A DNA stretch of 64,000 bases, from positions 1,057,001 to 1,121,000 of the forward strand of contig NZ_LR732469.1 in assembly GCF_902506425.1 (NCBI RefSeq), given 5' to 3'. The notes under the pieces are model-generated. The model searched no databases. It was not told where the DNA came from and was given only the letters and a program-made list of their open reading frames with translations. Origin of the DNA: Novosphingobium sp. 9U (GTDB taxonomy: Bacteria; Pseudomonadota; Alphaproteobacteria; Sphingomonadales; Sphingomonadaceae). The translations under genes were made by a program, and so were the position numbers. Position 1 is the stretch's first letter; each line of letters starts with the position of its first letter. Positions 1 to 6,784 of the stretch are shown in pieces.

Positions 1-147
1 TCGCTCCATACCGTCAGCGTCCTGGTCGACGAGGAGGAGCCGTTCGATGCCCGCCGCGTCGAGCGCTAGGGCGACGGCCGCCCCGATCCCAGAAGCCGCG
101 CCGGTCACCAGTGCCGTGCGGCCGGCAAAGCCGGCGAGATTCCTCAT
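1..147 (-). CDS. Short-chain dehydrogenase/reductase, N-terminal fragment (cut by window edge)
   Basis: The minus strand begins with ATG at 147 and encodes an N-terminal Rossmann nucleotide-binding segment with the SDR glycine motif TGAASGIG (about residues 15-22), followed by a hydrophobic beta strand ending in LLLVDQD. An Asp at the end of this strand often goes with NAD(H) preference; that is an inference. The rest lies outside the window, so substrate and length are unknown. Its ATG overlaps the stop codon of the upstream SnoaL-like gene by four bases (ATGA), so the two are probably translationally coupled and may act in one catabolic or biosynthetic pathway. Confidence 0.85.
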   Translation of the reverse strand, partial: MRNLAGFAGRTALVTGAASGIGAAVALALDAAGIERLLLVDQDADGMER

Positions 148-605
148 GCAACTTCGACCCGCAGCCGTTCGATGCGGGTAGTCTGCAGCAGCCAGCCCGT
201 ACCGGTGTTCGAATAGGTCTCGTGGTAGCGACCCCAGCCCGTCAACCGCTCGAACGCACCACCGGGCGGAATGAAGAAGCGGTCCGTGAACGACCAGATC
301 GCGCTGGCATGCTGCGTATCCTCGATGGTGATGTCGGGGTCGTGCCCCTGGTGCACGGAGACGACCTGCACGCCGACCGGCTCGCGAATGGGCCAGCTTT
401 CGCGCCCACGCATCACGATGTTCATCGCCGGCATGTGGTCGATGCCCGTCACCGGGTCGGTGCAGCAGCCCATGTAGTCGAGCACACAATCTTCGGCGAG
501 GATGGAGCGGACCAGCGCTCCGTCACCGCTGTCCACGCCGCGAAAATAGCGAGACTTCACCTGCCGGATCGCCTCGATCGCCGCCAGCCGCTCCACCATG
601 TCCAT
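144..605 (-). CDS. SnoaL-like (NTF2 fold) protein, 153 aa
   Basis: A small protein of the SnoaL/NTF2-like fold. The opening helix (IEAIRQVKSRYFRGVDSGD), the following strand (EDCVLDYMG) and the ending (GWLLQTTRIERLRVEV) match the SnoaL_4 type seen in polyketide cyclases, dehydratases and small subunits of ring-hydroxylating dioxygenases. No specific catalytic set can be assigned. It overlaps the downstream SDR by four bases, which suggests a small operon for an unknown ring-shaped or aliphatic substrate. The fold call is firm; the function is open. Confidence 0.8.
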   Translation of the reverse strand: MDMVERLAAIEAIRQVKSRYFRGVDSGDGALVRSILAEDCVLDYMGCCTDPVTGIDHMPAMNIVMRGRESWPIREPVGVQVVSVHQGHDPDITIEDTQHASAIWSFTDRFFIPPGGAFERLTGWGRYHETYSNTGTGWLLQTTRIERLRVEVA

Positions 606-639
606 CCGCCTCTCCTCTCTTGCGTAGAGTCTGGATGGT

Positions 640-2064
640 TCAGGCGGCGTTGTCGATCCCGAGTTCGCTGAGCTTGCGGTACAGGGTCGACCGGCCGATC
701 CCCAGCCTGCGCGCGACCTCGGTCATGCGACCGCGATAGAGGCCGATCGCCAGGCGGATCACGTCCGCCTCGATCTCCTCGAGCGGGCGCAGGTTGCCGT
801 CGGCGGTGTAGAGCATGACGCCCGAGCTGCTCTGCGCCGGTGTGGATAACGCTGTGGATTGCGTGGGGCCAAGGATGTTGAAGAGCTGTGGAAAGTCGTC
901 GGCGGTCAGCGCGTCGCCGTCGCAGAACACCGCGGCACGGAACAGCACGGCTTGTAGTTGCCGCACGTTGCCTGGCCAGTCGTAGGCGGCGAGCAGCGAC
1001 AGTGCGCCATCGGTGATGCCCAGTTCGCGCAAGCCCGGCTGCTCACCGATGCGTGTGAGGAAATGGCGTGAGAGTGAAGGGATGTCGCCGATCCGCTCGC
1101 GCAGGGGCGAGAGAGTGACGGTCACTTGCGACAGCGCCTCGTGCAGCTCGGGCAGGAACAGGCCCTCTTCGACGAGTTCCTTCAGCGGCACGTTGCTGGC
1201 AGCGATCAGACGCACGTCGATGCGGAAACTGTGCCGCACGCCGATCGGTCGGACGTCGCCGCGCTTGACCGATTCCAGCAGCCGCTCCTGCACGGAGAGC
1301 GGCATACGATCGATCTCATCGAGCGCCAGGGTGGCGCCGTCGCAGTGCTGCAAGGCGCCGATCTGCCGGTCGAAGGCGCCGGGGAAGGCGCCTTTCTCAT
1401 GCCCGAACAGCGCGGACTCTATGGTGTTGGCAGGCGTCCCGCCGATGTTGACGATGCGCAGCGGCATCTTCGCGCGCGGGCTGGCCGCGTGCATCGCGCG
1501 GATCAGCATTTCCTTGCCCGACCCGCTCTCGCCCTCAATCAGCACCGGACCGTGGCCCCGCGCAGCCTTTGCCGCCACCGCAAGCGCCTTGCGGAACGTC
1601 GGCGCCGCGCCGATCATGGATTCGAAGTCGGGCGTGGAGGGCATCTTCTCGGTGAGCGGAGCCAGTTCGTCGCGCGGGACCTCCTGCGTGGTCGCGACCC
1701 GCAGCGCCTGCATCAGCCGGTCGGGCGCGACGGGCTTCACCAGGTAATCCGTCGCCCCCGAGCGCATCGCCTCGACTGCCAGCAGCGGCGAGGTGCTGGC
1801 CGTGAGCATCAGGATCGGCAGCGCGGGCCGGCGAGACTTGAGTTCCGCGATCAGGGCGCAGGCATCGTCTCCCGGTACCCACTGATCGAGGATGATGGCA
1901 TTGAGCTGCATGCCCTGACGCGTGCCCAGCGTGGCGATTGCCGTCTCCGCATCCCGCGCGATGATCGTGCGCCAGCCCTCGCGCGCGGCGAGTGCCGAGA
2001 TGAGGCGGCTCTGCGCCGGCTCGTCGTCGATCAGCATCAGGAGGCGTGGTTCGAATTCGGCCAT
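640..2064 (-). CDS. NtrC-type response regulator with degenerate sigma-54 activator motifs
   Basis: A 474-residue protein with a receiver domain (acidic pair D13/D14, phosphoacceptor D60, K110), an AAA+ domain (about 150-380) and a C-terminal Fis-type helix-turn-helix (EVARRLGIGRSTLYRKL). Walker A (GESGSGKE, 178-185), Walker B (D249, E250), sensor I (AASN) and sensor II (PGNVRQL) are present. However, the sigma-54 contact loop reads GAFPGA (225-230) instead of GAFTGA. The usual FRxDLYYRL segment with the arginine fingers reads FLPELHEAL (303-311), so both arginines are gone. It may therefore regulate DNA without classical sigma-54 remodelling. No cognate kinase is adjacent. Confidence 0.88.
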   Translation of the reverse strand: MAEFEPRLLMLIDDEPAQSRLISALAAREGWRTIIARDAETAIATLGTRQGMQLNAIILDQWVPGDDACALIAELKSRRPALPILMLTASTSPLLAVEAMRSGATDYLVKPVAPDRLMQALRVATTQEVPRDELAPLTEKMPSTPDFESMIGAAPTFRKALAVAAKAARGHGPVLIEGESGSGKEMLIRAMHAASPRAKMPLRIVNIGGTPANTIESALFGHEKGAFPGAFDRQIGALQHCDGATLALDEIDRMPLSVQERLLESVKRGDVRPIGVRHSFRIDVRLIAASNVPLKELVEEGLFLPELHEALSQVTVTLSPLRERIGDIPSLSRHFLTRIGEQPGLRELGITDGALSLLAAYDWPGNVRQLQAVLFRAAVFCDGDALTADDFPQLFNILGPTQSTALSTPAQSSSGVMLYTADGNLRPLEEIEADVIRLAIGLYRGRMTEVARRLGIGRSTLYRKLSELGIDNAA

Positions 2065-2264
2065 TGTCGTGTGCAGTGTCGCCCTCGCCCCTGACTGGGA
2101 CGCCCACCGGCTTAGAGAGCCCGAGTAAAAACCGGATTAAGCGGGCCGATCTTTCTCGCCGACCTTCCGATTGCCCTTTAGTGCGCAGCGGGTCTTGAGC
2201 CGAACGGTAGGCGCGGCTAGAGCCGAAGCGACTTCAATTTAGCAAGCACAGGAATATCTCTCCC

Positions 2265-2390
2265 ATGGCATCAGGCAACGACATGAAGGCCGCCACGCAG
2301 ACTTACGGCGGCTTCCTGACGCTGGTGAAGATCGGAACCATCGCTTCGGTGATCGTCGCAGCCTTCGTCGTTCTGCTGATCGCGTCCTGA
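2265..2390 (+). CDS. aa3-type cytochrome c oxidase subunit IV-like small membrane protein, 41 aa
   Basis: A 41-residue ORF (MASGNDMKAATQTYGGF start) with one transmembrane helix made of VKIGTIASVIVAAFVVLLIA. The Y-x-x-F-L segment before a single helix is typical of the bacterial aa3 oxidase subunit IV family (COX4_pro_2), a single-helix accessory subunit of the terminal oxidase. It ends 5 bases before the GTG start of pntAA, so it is probably the first gene of that operon; this placement is common in sphingomonads as far as I recall. An A/G-rich stretch (ACAGGAATATC) upstream may serve as ribosome binding site. Confidence 0.8.
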   Translation: MASGNDMKAATQTYGGFLTLVKIGTIASVIVAAFVVLLIAS

Positions 2391-2395
2391 CCGCC

Positions 2396-3529
2396 GTGGC
2401 CTCGGGCCGGCGGATCGCGGTTCTCCAGGAGCGCGCGCCCGGGGAAACCCGGGTCGCCGCCACGCCTGAGACGGTCAGGAAGCTGATCGCGCTAGGTGCT
2501 GCGGTCGCGGTGGAAGCCGGCGCCGGGGCTGCTGCCTCGATCGGCGACGAGGATTACCGCGCAGCCGGTGCCGAGGTCGGCCCTCTTGGCCAGGTCCTTG
2601 CAGGCGCGCAGATCGTGCTTGCCGTGCAGGCACCGCAAGCCCCGCTGCTAACCGGAGCCGCGCAGGGCGCCTGGGTGGTCGCGATCCATGATCCGTTCGT
2701 TCAGCGCGAGCGGGTCGATGCGCTCGCGGGCGCCGGGTTCGAGGCATTGGCGATGGAGCTGATGCCGCGCATTACCCGCGCGCAATCGATGGACGTGCTC
2801 TCCAGCCAGTCCAACCTCGCGGGCTACAAGGCGGTGATCGCGGCGGCCGACGTCTACGGCCGCGCTTTTCCCATGATGATGACCGCCGCCGGCACGATCA
2901 GCGCCGCCAAGGTATTCGTGATGGGTGTCGGCGTCGCCGGACTGCAGGCGATCGCCACCGCGCGGCGCCTGGGCGCGCAAGTCTCCGCCACCGACGTGCG
3001 AGCCGCCACCAAGGAGCAGATCCAGTCGCTCGGCGCCAAGCCGATCTTCGTCGAGAGCGTCGCCGGGATCGAGGGCGAAGGTAGCGGCGGCTACGCGACC
3101 GAGATGTCGCCAGAGTACCAGCGCGCGCAGGCGGAGCTGGTCTCCAGCCACATCGCCAAGCAGGACATCGTCATCACCACCGCGCTGATCCCCGGCCGCG
3201 CCGCCCCGCGCCTGGTCACCGACGCGCAGATCGCGACCATGAAGACCGGCAGCGTGATCTTCGACCTGGCGGCGCCACAAGGTGGCAATGTCGAGGGTAC
3301 GATCGCGGATCAGGTGGTGGAGCGGCACGGCGTCAAGCTGATCGGCTTTGCCAACACGCCCGCGCACCTGCCGGCGGACGCCTCGGCCTTGTATGCGCGC
3401 AACTTGCTGAACTTCCTCACGGCGTTCTGGGACAAGGAGCAGGGCGGTCCGGTGCTCGATGCCGAGATCGGGGATGCGATCCGGCTGACGCAGGGCGGCA
3501 AGGTCGTGCACACGAGGTTGCTGGGGTGA
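2396..3529 (+). CDS. pntAA: NAD(P) transhydrogenase subunit alpha part 1 (NAD-binding domain I)
   Basis: This 377-residue soluble subunit carries the NAD(H)-binding domain I of the proton-translocating transhydrogenase. The N-terminus (RRIAVLQERAPGETRVAATPETV) is the alanine dehydrogenase/PNT N-terminal domain. A Rossmann motif GVGVAGLQAIATARRLGA lies around residues 175-195, and the PNT fingerprint SNLAGYKAV is upstream of it. A GTG start at 2396 gives the family length. Together with PntAB and PntB it uses the proton gradient to make NADPH from NADH. The normal pntAA-pntAB junction is interrupted by an inserted element at 3546-4023. Confidence 0.95.
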   Translation: MASGRRIAVLQERAPGETRVAATPETVRKLIALGAAVAVEAGAGAAASIGDEDYRAAGAEVGPLGQVLAGAQIVLAVQAPQAPLLTGAAQGAWVVAIHDPFVQRERVDALAGAGFEALAMELMPRITRAQSMDVLSSQSNLAGYKAVIAAADVYGRAFPMMMTAAGTISAAKVFVMGVGVAGLQAIATARRLGAQVSATDVRAATKEQIQSLGAKPIFVESVAGIEGEGSGGYATEMSPEYQRAQAELVSSHIAKQDIVITTALIPGRAAPRLVTDAQIATMKTGSVIFDLAAPQGGNVEGTIADQVVERHGVKLIGFANTPAHLPADASALYARNLLNFLTAFWDKEQGGPVLDAEIGDAIRLTQGGKVVHTRLLG

Positions 3530-3548
3530 TTGAATTCGCCCTGCCGAT

Positions 3549-3588
3549 CCTCCCCTTCGGGGGAGGGGAACCGCCGCGAAGCGGTGGT
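3549..3588 (+). repeat. Left-end double hairpin of the DUF559 element
   Basis: Hairpin 1 is CCTCCCC/GGGGAGG with loop TTCG (3549-3566). Hairpin 2 is ACCGCCGC/GCGGTGGT with loop GAA (3570-3588). Hairpin 2 is identical in the second element at 6666-6684, while the hairpin 1 loop differs. Confidence 0.8.
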
Positions 3589-3622
3589 GGAGGGGGCGCG
3601 GCAGAGCGCAAGGGCGGCCGTG

Positions 3623-4039
3623 ATGCGTGATCACACGGACAAAGCGCTGATCGCCGCCAAACGCCTGCGAACTGCTCTGTCGCTACCTGAAGTGCTTCTC
3701 TGGCGCTTGCTGAAGGAGAGCCCCCTCGGGCTCAAGTTCCGGCGGCAGCATCCCATCGGCGACTTCGTAGCGGACTTCTACTGCCATCAAGCGTTGACCA
3801 TTATCGAGATCGACGGGCGAAGCCACGATATGGGCGATCGGCCTGCGCGCGATAAGCGGCGGGATGCTTGGCTGGTCGAACGTGGTCTCAAGGTGGTCCG
3901 TATTCCAGCGACCGAGGTCTTGCGTGATCCGCAGTCGGTCGCTCAGTCTGTCTCTATCCTGTGCTCTGCCGCACCCCCTCCGTCAGCGCTGCGCGCTGCC
4001 ACCTCCCCCGAGGGGGGAGGATCTATGGATATCTCCTAA
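3623..4039 (+). CDS. DUF559 (Vsr-like PD-(D/E)xK endonuclease fold) protein, 138 aa
   Basis: The domain runs about residues 8-112: an N-terminal helix pair (LRTALSLPEVLLWRLLKE), the GLKFRRQHPIGDFVADFYC segment, then TIIEIDGRSH, consistent with the D...E-x-D core of the DUF559/very-short-patch-repair endonuclease superfamily. The last 24 or so residues (rich in Pro, Ala, Gly) are encoded by the right-end hairpins of the surrounding element. ATG 3623 is preferred; GTG 3620 directly precedes it. The stop codon abuts the pntAB start (TAAATG), so pntAB translation is probably coupled to this gene. Family members are annotated as endonucleases but their cellular role is not settled. Confidence 0.85.
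   Translation: MRDHTDKALIAAKRLRTALSLPEVLLWRLLKESPLGLKFRRQHPIGDFVADFYCHQALTIIEIDGRSHDMGDRPARDKRRDAWLVERGLKVVRIPATEVLRDPQSVAQSVSILCSAAPPPSALRAATSPEGGGSMDIS
3984..4020 (-). repeat. Right-end double hairpin of the DUF559 element
   Basis: On the plus strand, hairpin 2 is CAGCGC/GCGCTG with loop TGC (3984-3998) and hairpin 1 is CCTCCCCC/GGGGGAGG with loop GAG (4002-4020). The order is the mirror of the left end. The same stem in the short element (6739-6753) reads CAGTCC/GGACTG: both arms changed together, so pairing is kept. Confidence 0.8.
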
Positions 4040-4324
4040 ATGGACTTCATCTCCATCCTGTCGATCTTCGTCATGGCCTGCTTCGTAGGCTATTACGTCG
4101 TCTGGTCGGTCACCCCGGCACTCCACACGCCGTTGATGGCGGTGACCAATGCGATCTCCTCGGTCATCATTGTCGGCGCACTGGTCGCGGCTGCGGCGGA
4201 GGGGTCGCCGGTGGCCAAGTGGCTGGGCCTTGCGGCCGTGGTGCTCGCCAGCGTGAACATATTCGGTGGCTTCGCCGTGACGGAGCGGATGCTGGCGATG
4301 TACAAGAAGAAGGATCGCAAGTGA
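4040..4324 (+). CDS. pntAB: NAD(P) transhydrogenase subunit alpha part 2 (membrane)
   Basis: A 94-residue membrane subunit with about three hydrophobic helices and the conserved TPLMAVTNAISSVIIVGAL segment of PntAB, ending NIFGGFAVTERML followed by a basic tail. It forms part of the proton channel (domain II) with PntB. Because the DUF559 element sits directly upstream, it has no clear Shine-Dalgarno of its own and its ATG follows the DUF559 stop codon without a gap, so expression likely depends on read-through and coupling across the element. Its stop overlaps the GTG of pntB. Confidence 0.95.
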   Translation: MDFISILSIFVMACFVGYYVVWSVTPALHTPLMAVTNAISSVIIVGALVAAAAEGSPVAKWLGLAAVVLASVNIFGGFAVTERMLAMYKKKDRK

Positions 4325-5853
4325 GCTTCGTCGGTCCGCTCGAAACCACGCCGTCAATGGCGCAAGTCGGCCTGGCTGAGCATGCGGTGAACCCTTGGGT
4401 CGCGTTCGCCTATCTGGTCTCGGGCGTGCTGTTCATCCTGGCGCTGCGCGGGCTCTCGTCGCCCGCGACCTCGCGCAAGGGCAATCGCTTCGGCATGGCG
4501 GGCATGCTGATCGCGGTGGTCACCACCTTGCTCACGCATCTGCCCTATTCCGCGCAGAACCCGCCGTGTCCCATTCTCGGCGACTGCACCGTCGTCAAGC
4601 ATGTTTTCGGAACGGTCACGTTCGTCGAGATCCTGGCGGCGATCGCCATAGGCGCGGTCATCGGCCTGAGCACGGCCCGGCGCATCCAGATGACGGCGAT
4701 GCCGCAGCTCGTCGCGGCTTTCCACTCGCTGGTGGGGCTTGCTGCGGTGCTGGTCGGGGTCGCGGCCTACTTCAATCCCGAGGCGTTCGGCATCCTGGAC
4801 GCGTCGGGGCTCGACATCCTGACGCAGAGCCGGATCGAGATGGGGCTGGGCGTCGCGATCGGCGCGATCACCTTTTCCGGCAGCGTGATCGCCTTCGCCA
4901 AGCTCAACGGCAACATGAGCGGCTCGCCGATCCTGCTGCCCGGCCGCCACGTGATCAACCTGGGCGTGCTGGCGCTGATTCTGGTGCTGATCGGCCTGTT
5001 CCACTGGGACACGCCGGCGCTGTTCTGGGCCATCGTGCTGCTCAGCTTTGCGATCGGCTTCCTGCTGATCATCCCGATCGGCGGGGCGGACATGCCGGTC
5101 GTCGTCTCGATGCTCAACAGCTACTCGGGCTGGGCCGCGGCGGCGATGGGCTTCACGCTGCACAACACCGCCATGATCATCACCGGCGCGCTGGTGGGCT
5201 CTTCGGGCGCGATCCTCTCCTACATCATGTGCAAGGCCATGAACCGCAGCTTCCTGTCGGTGATCGCCGGCGGCTTCGGAGCCGAGGCGGGCGCAGGAGC
5301 AGGAGCGGCGAAGACCGACCGTCCATGGAAGCGCGGTTCGGCAGAGGACGCGGCGTTCCTGATGAAGGAGGCCGAAAGCGTCATCATCATCCCGGGATAC
5401 GGCATGGCCGTTGCGCAGGCGCAGCACGTGCTGCGTGAGATGGGCGACCAGCTCAAGAAGCATGGCGTCTCGGTCAAGTACGCGATCCACCCCGTCGCCG
5501 GCCGCATGCCGGGCCACATGAACGTGCTGCTGGCCGAGGCCAACGTGCCCTATGACGAAGTGTTCGAGCTGGAGGACATCAACGGCGAGTTCGCGCAGGC
5601 CGATGTCGCCTTCATTATCGGCGCCAACGACGTGGTGAACCCCGCCGCCAAGACCGACAAGTCCAGCCCGATCTACGGCATGCCGGTGTTCGACGTCGAC
5701 AAGGCCAAGACCATCTTCTTCATCAAGCGCTCGATGGGCGGGCAGGGCTATGCCGGCGTCGACAACGACGTGTTCTACATGGACCAGACGATGATGCTGC
5801 TCGCCGATGCCAAAAAGATGGTTGAGGACATCAACAAGGCATTGGCGGATTAA
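4321..5853 (+). CDS. pntB: NAD(P) transhydrogenase subunit beta
   Basis: A 510-residue subunit. The first 300 or so residues hold multiple transmembrane helices (domain II, including GILDASGLDILTQSRIEMG and the GADMPVVVSMLNSYSGWAAA motif). The C-terminal third is the NADP(H)-binding domain III, starting with IIIPGYGMAVAQAQ (about residue 355) and containing HPVAGRMPGHMNVLLAEA and GANDVVNPAA. GTG at 4321 overlaps the pntAB stop (GTGA); longer upstream extensions would run through pntAB in another frame and are not supported. Completes the inner-membrane, proton-driven transhydrogenase. Confidence 0.95.
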   Translation: MSFVGPLETTPSMAQVGLAEHAVNPWVAFAYLVSGVLFILALRGLSSPATSRKGNRFGMAGMLIAVVTTLLTHLPYSAQNPPCPILGDCTVVKHVFGTVTFVEILAAIAIGAVIGLSTARRIQMTAMPQLVAAFHSLVGLAAVLVGVAAYFNPEAFGILDASGLDILTQSRIEMGLGVAIGAITFSGSVIAFAKLNGNMSGSPILLPGRHVINLGVLALILVLIGLFHWDTPALFWAIVLLSFAIGFLLIIPIGGADMPVVVSMLNSYSGWAAAAMGFTLHNTAMIITGALVGSSGAILSYIMCKAMNRSFLSVIAGGFGAEAGAGAGAAKTDRPWKRGSAEDAAFLMKEAESVIIIPGYGMAVAQAQHVLREMGDQLKKHGVSVKYAIHPVAGRMPGHMNVLLAEANVPYDEVFELEDINGEFAQADVAFIIGANDVVNPAAKTDKSSPIYGMPVFDVDKAKTIFFIKRSMGGQGYAGVDNDVFYMDQTMMLLADAKKMVEDINKALAD

Positions 5854-5937
5854 GGCGCCTACTTACGCTCAGCGTGCTGGACGGGGATCGTCCGGCCACG
5901 CTAGGCAGCACACCACGGCAACGGACAAGGACACCCT

Positions 5938-6627
5938 GTGCGCAAGATCGGCCTGATCGGTGGCCTCACCTGGTATTCGACGAAGACCTACTACGATCAC
6001 ATCCAGCGCGGCGTGCAGGCCCGCATGGGCAACCAGGCCAGTGCGCCGATGGTGATCGACAGCCTCGACAGCTCCAGCCTCATGCGGCTTTCCAGCGCCG
6101 AGGACTGGTCCCGAGCCGCCGGCGAGCTGTCGGACTCCGCGCGCAGGCTCGAAGGCGCCGGAGCGACCGCAATCCTGATCGGCGCGAACTCCATGCACAA
6201 GGTCTACGACGAGGTTGCGTCGGCCGTATCGGTGCCGATCTTCCACATCGCCGAGTGCGTTGCCGAGCGCATGGTGGAGAAGGGCGTCAAGCGCGCCGCG
6301 TTGCTGGGCACGCGCAACGTGATGCTGGAAAGCTTCTATCGCCAGAAGCTGATCGCGCGCGATATCGAGCTGCTGCCGCCGAACATGGGCCGCGTCGAGA
6401 CGCTGGACCACATCATCTACGACGAACTCATGCTCGGCAAGGCGACCCGCCAAGCCGAGCGCGAGCTGAAGTCGATGATCACCGTGCTCGAGCAGGAGGG
6501 CGCCGAAGCCATCGTGCTGGGCTCCACCGAGCTGGAGATGGTGGTGGACGTCGATGCCAACGTGCTGCCGATCTTCGATTGCACCGCGATCCACGCGCAG
6601 AAGGCGGTCGAGTGGATCTGTTCGTGA
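5938..6627 (+). CDS. Aspartate/glutamate racemase family protein lacking both catalytic cysteines
   Basis: A 229-residue protein with the Asp/Glu racemase fold: IGLIGGLTWYSTKTYY at the start, GANSMHK (82-88), LLGTRNVMLESFYR and VLGSTELEMV (193-202). In this family two cysteines normally face each other, in CNT and GCTE motifs; E. coli YgeA retains only the second. Here both positions are replaced, A83 and S196. The remaining cysteines (C107, C214) are elsewhere. The protein may be a broad or altered-activity member, or inactive. GTG at 5938 starts at the first core strand. It lies just upstream of the short hairpin element and dGTPase gene. Confidence 0.85.
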   Translation: MRKIGLIGGLTWYSTKTYYDHIQRGVQARMGNQASAPMVIDSLDSSSLMRLSSAEDWSRAAGELSDSARRLEGAGATAILIGANSMHKVYDEVASAVSVPIFHIAECVAERMVEKGVKRAALLGTRNVMLESFYRQKLIARDIELLPPNMGRVETLDHIIYDELMLGKATRQAERELKSMITVLEQEGAEAIVLGSTELEMVVDVDANVLPIFDCTAIHAQKAVEWICS

Positions 6628-6640
6628 GAGTGGGCGTGAG

Positions 6641-6778
6641 GATCCTCCCCTGCAAGGGGAGGGGGACCGCCGCGAAGCGGTGGTGGAAGGGTGTAACCCT
6701 TTCGGTCGTGCAATCCTTCCACGGTGACACCCCCCCGTCAGTCCTTTGGACTGCCACCTCCCCTTGCAGGGGAGGATC
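6641..6778. mobile_element. Short hairpin-ended element, ends only (MITE-like relative of 3546-4023)
   Basis: A 138-bp block with the same outer ends (GATCCTCCCC at 6641, GGGGAGGATC ending 6778). The left end carries hairpins 6644-6662 and 6666-6684, the latter identical to 3570-3588. The right end carries hairpins 6739-6753 and 6757-6775. Only about 50 bases without an ORF separate the ends. It sits between the racemase-like gene and dGTPase and could act as a transcript hairpin there. The non-autonomous interpretation is an inference from comparison with the DUF559-bearing copy. Confidence 0.65.
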
Positions 6779-6784
6779 TGCCGC

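Larger units (their letters stand above)
3546..4023. mobile_element. Hairpin-ended element carrying a DUF559 nuclease gene (full-length copy)
   Basis: A 478-bp block inserted between pntAA and pntAB. It begins GATCCTCCCC (3546) and ends with the inverse, GGGGAGGATC (4023). The left end (3546-3612) has hairpins 3549-3566 and 3570-3588; the right end (3963-4023, inverted) has hairpins 3984-3998 and 4002-4020. Both inner borders carry GCGGCAGAGC in inverted orientation (left about 3599-3608, right about 3963-3972). Left and right ends differ in their second hairpin, as they do in the short copy at 6641-6778. No target duplication is visible. Calling it mobile is an inference from the two related copies and the enclosed nuclease gene. 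Confidence 0.65.

Noticed and set aside
3530..3622. Longer DUF559 protein starting at TTG 3530
   Set aside because: It would translate the left-end hairpins; the domain begins after ATG 3623 and family length fits the shorter form.
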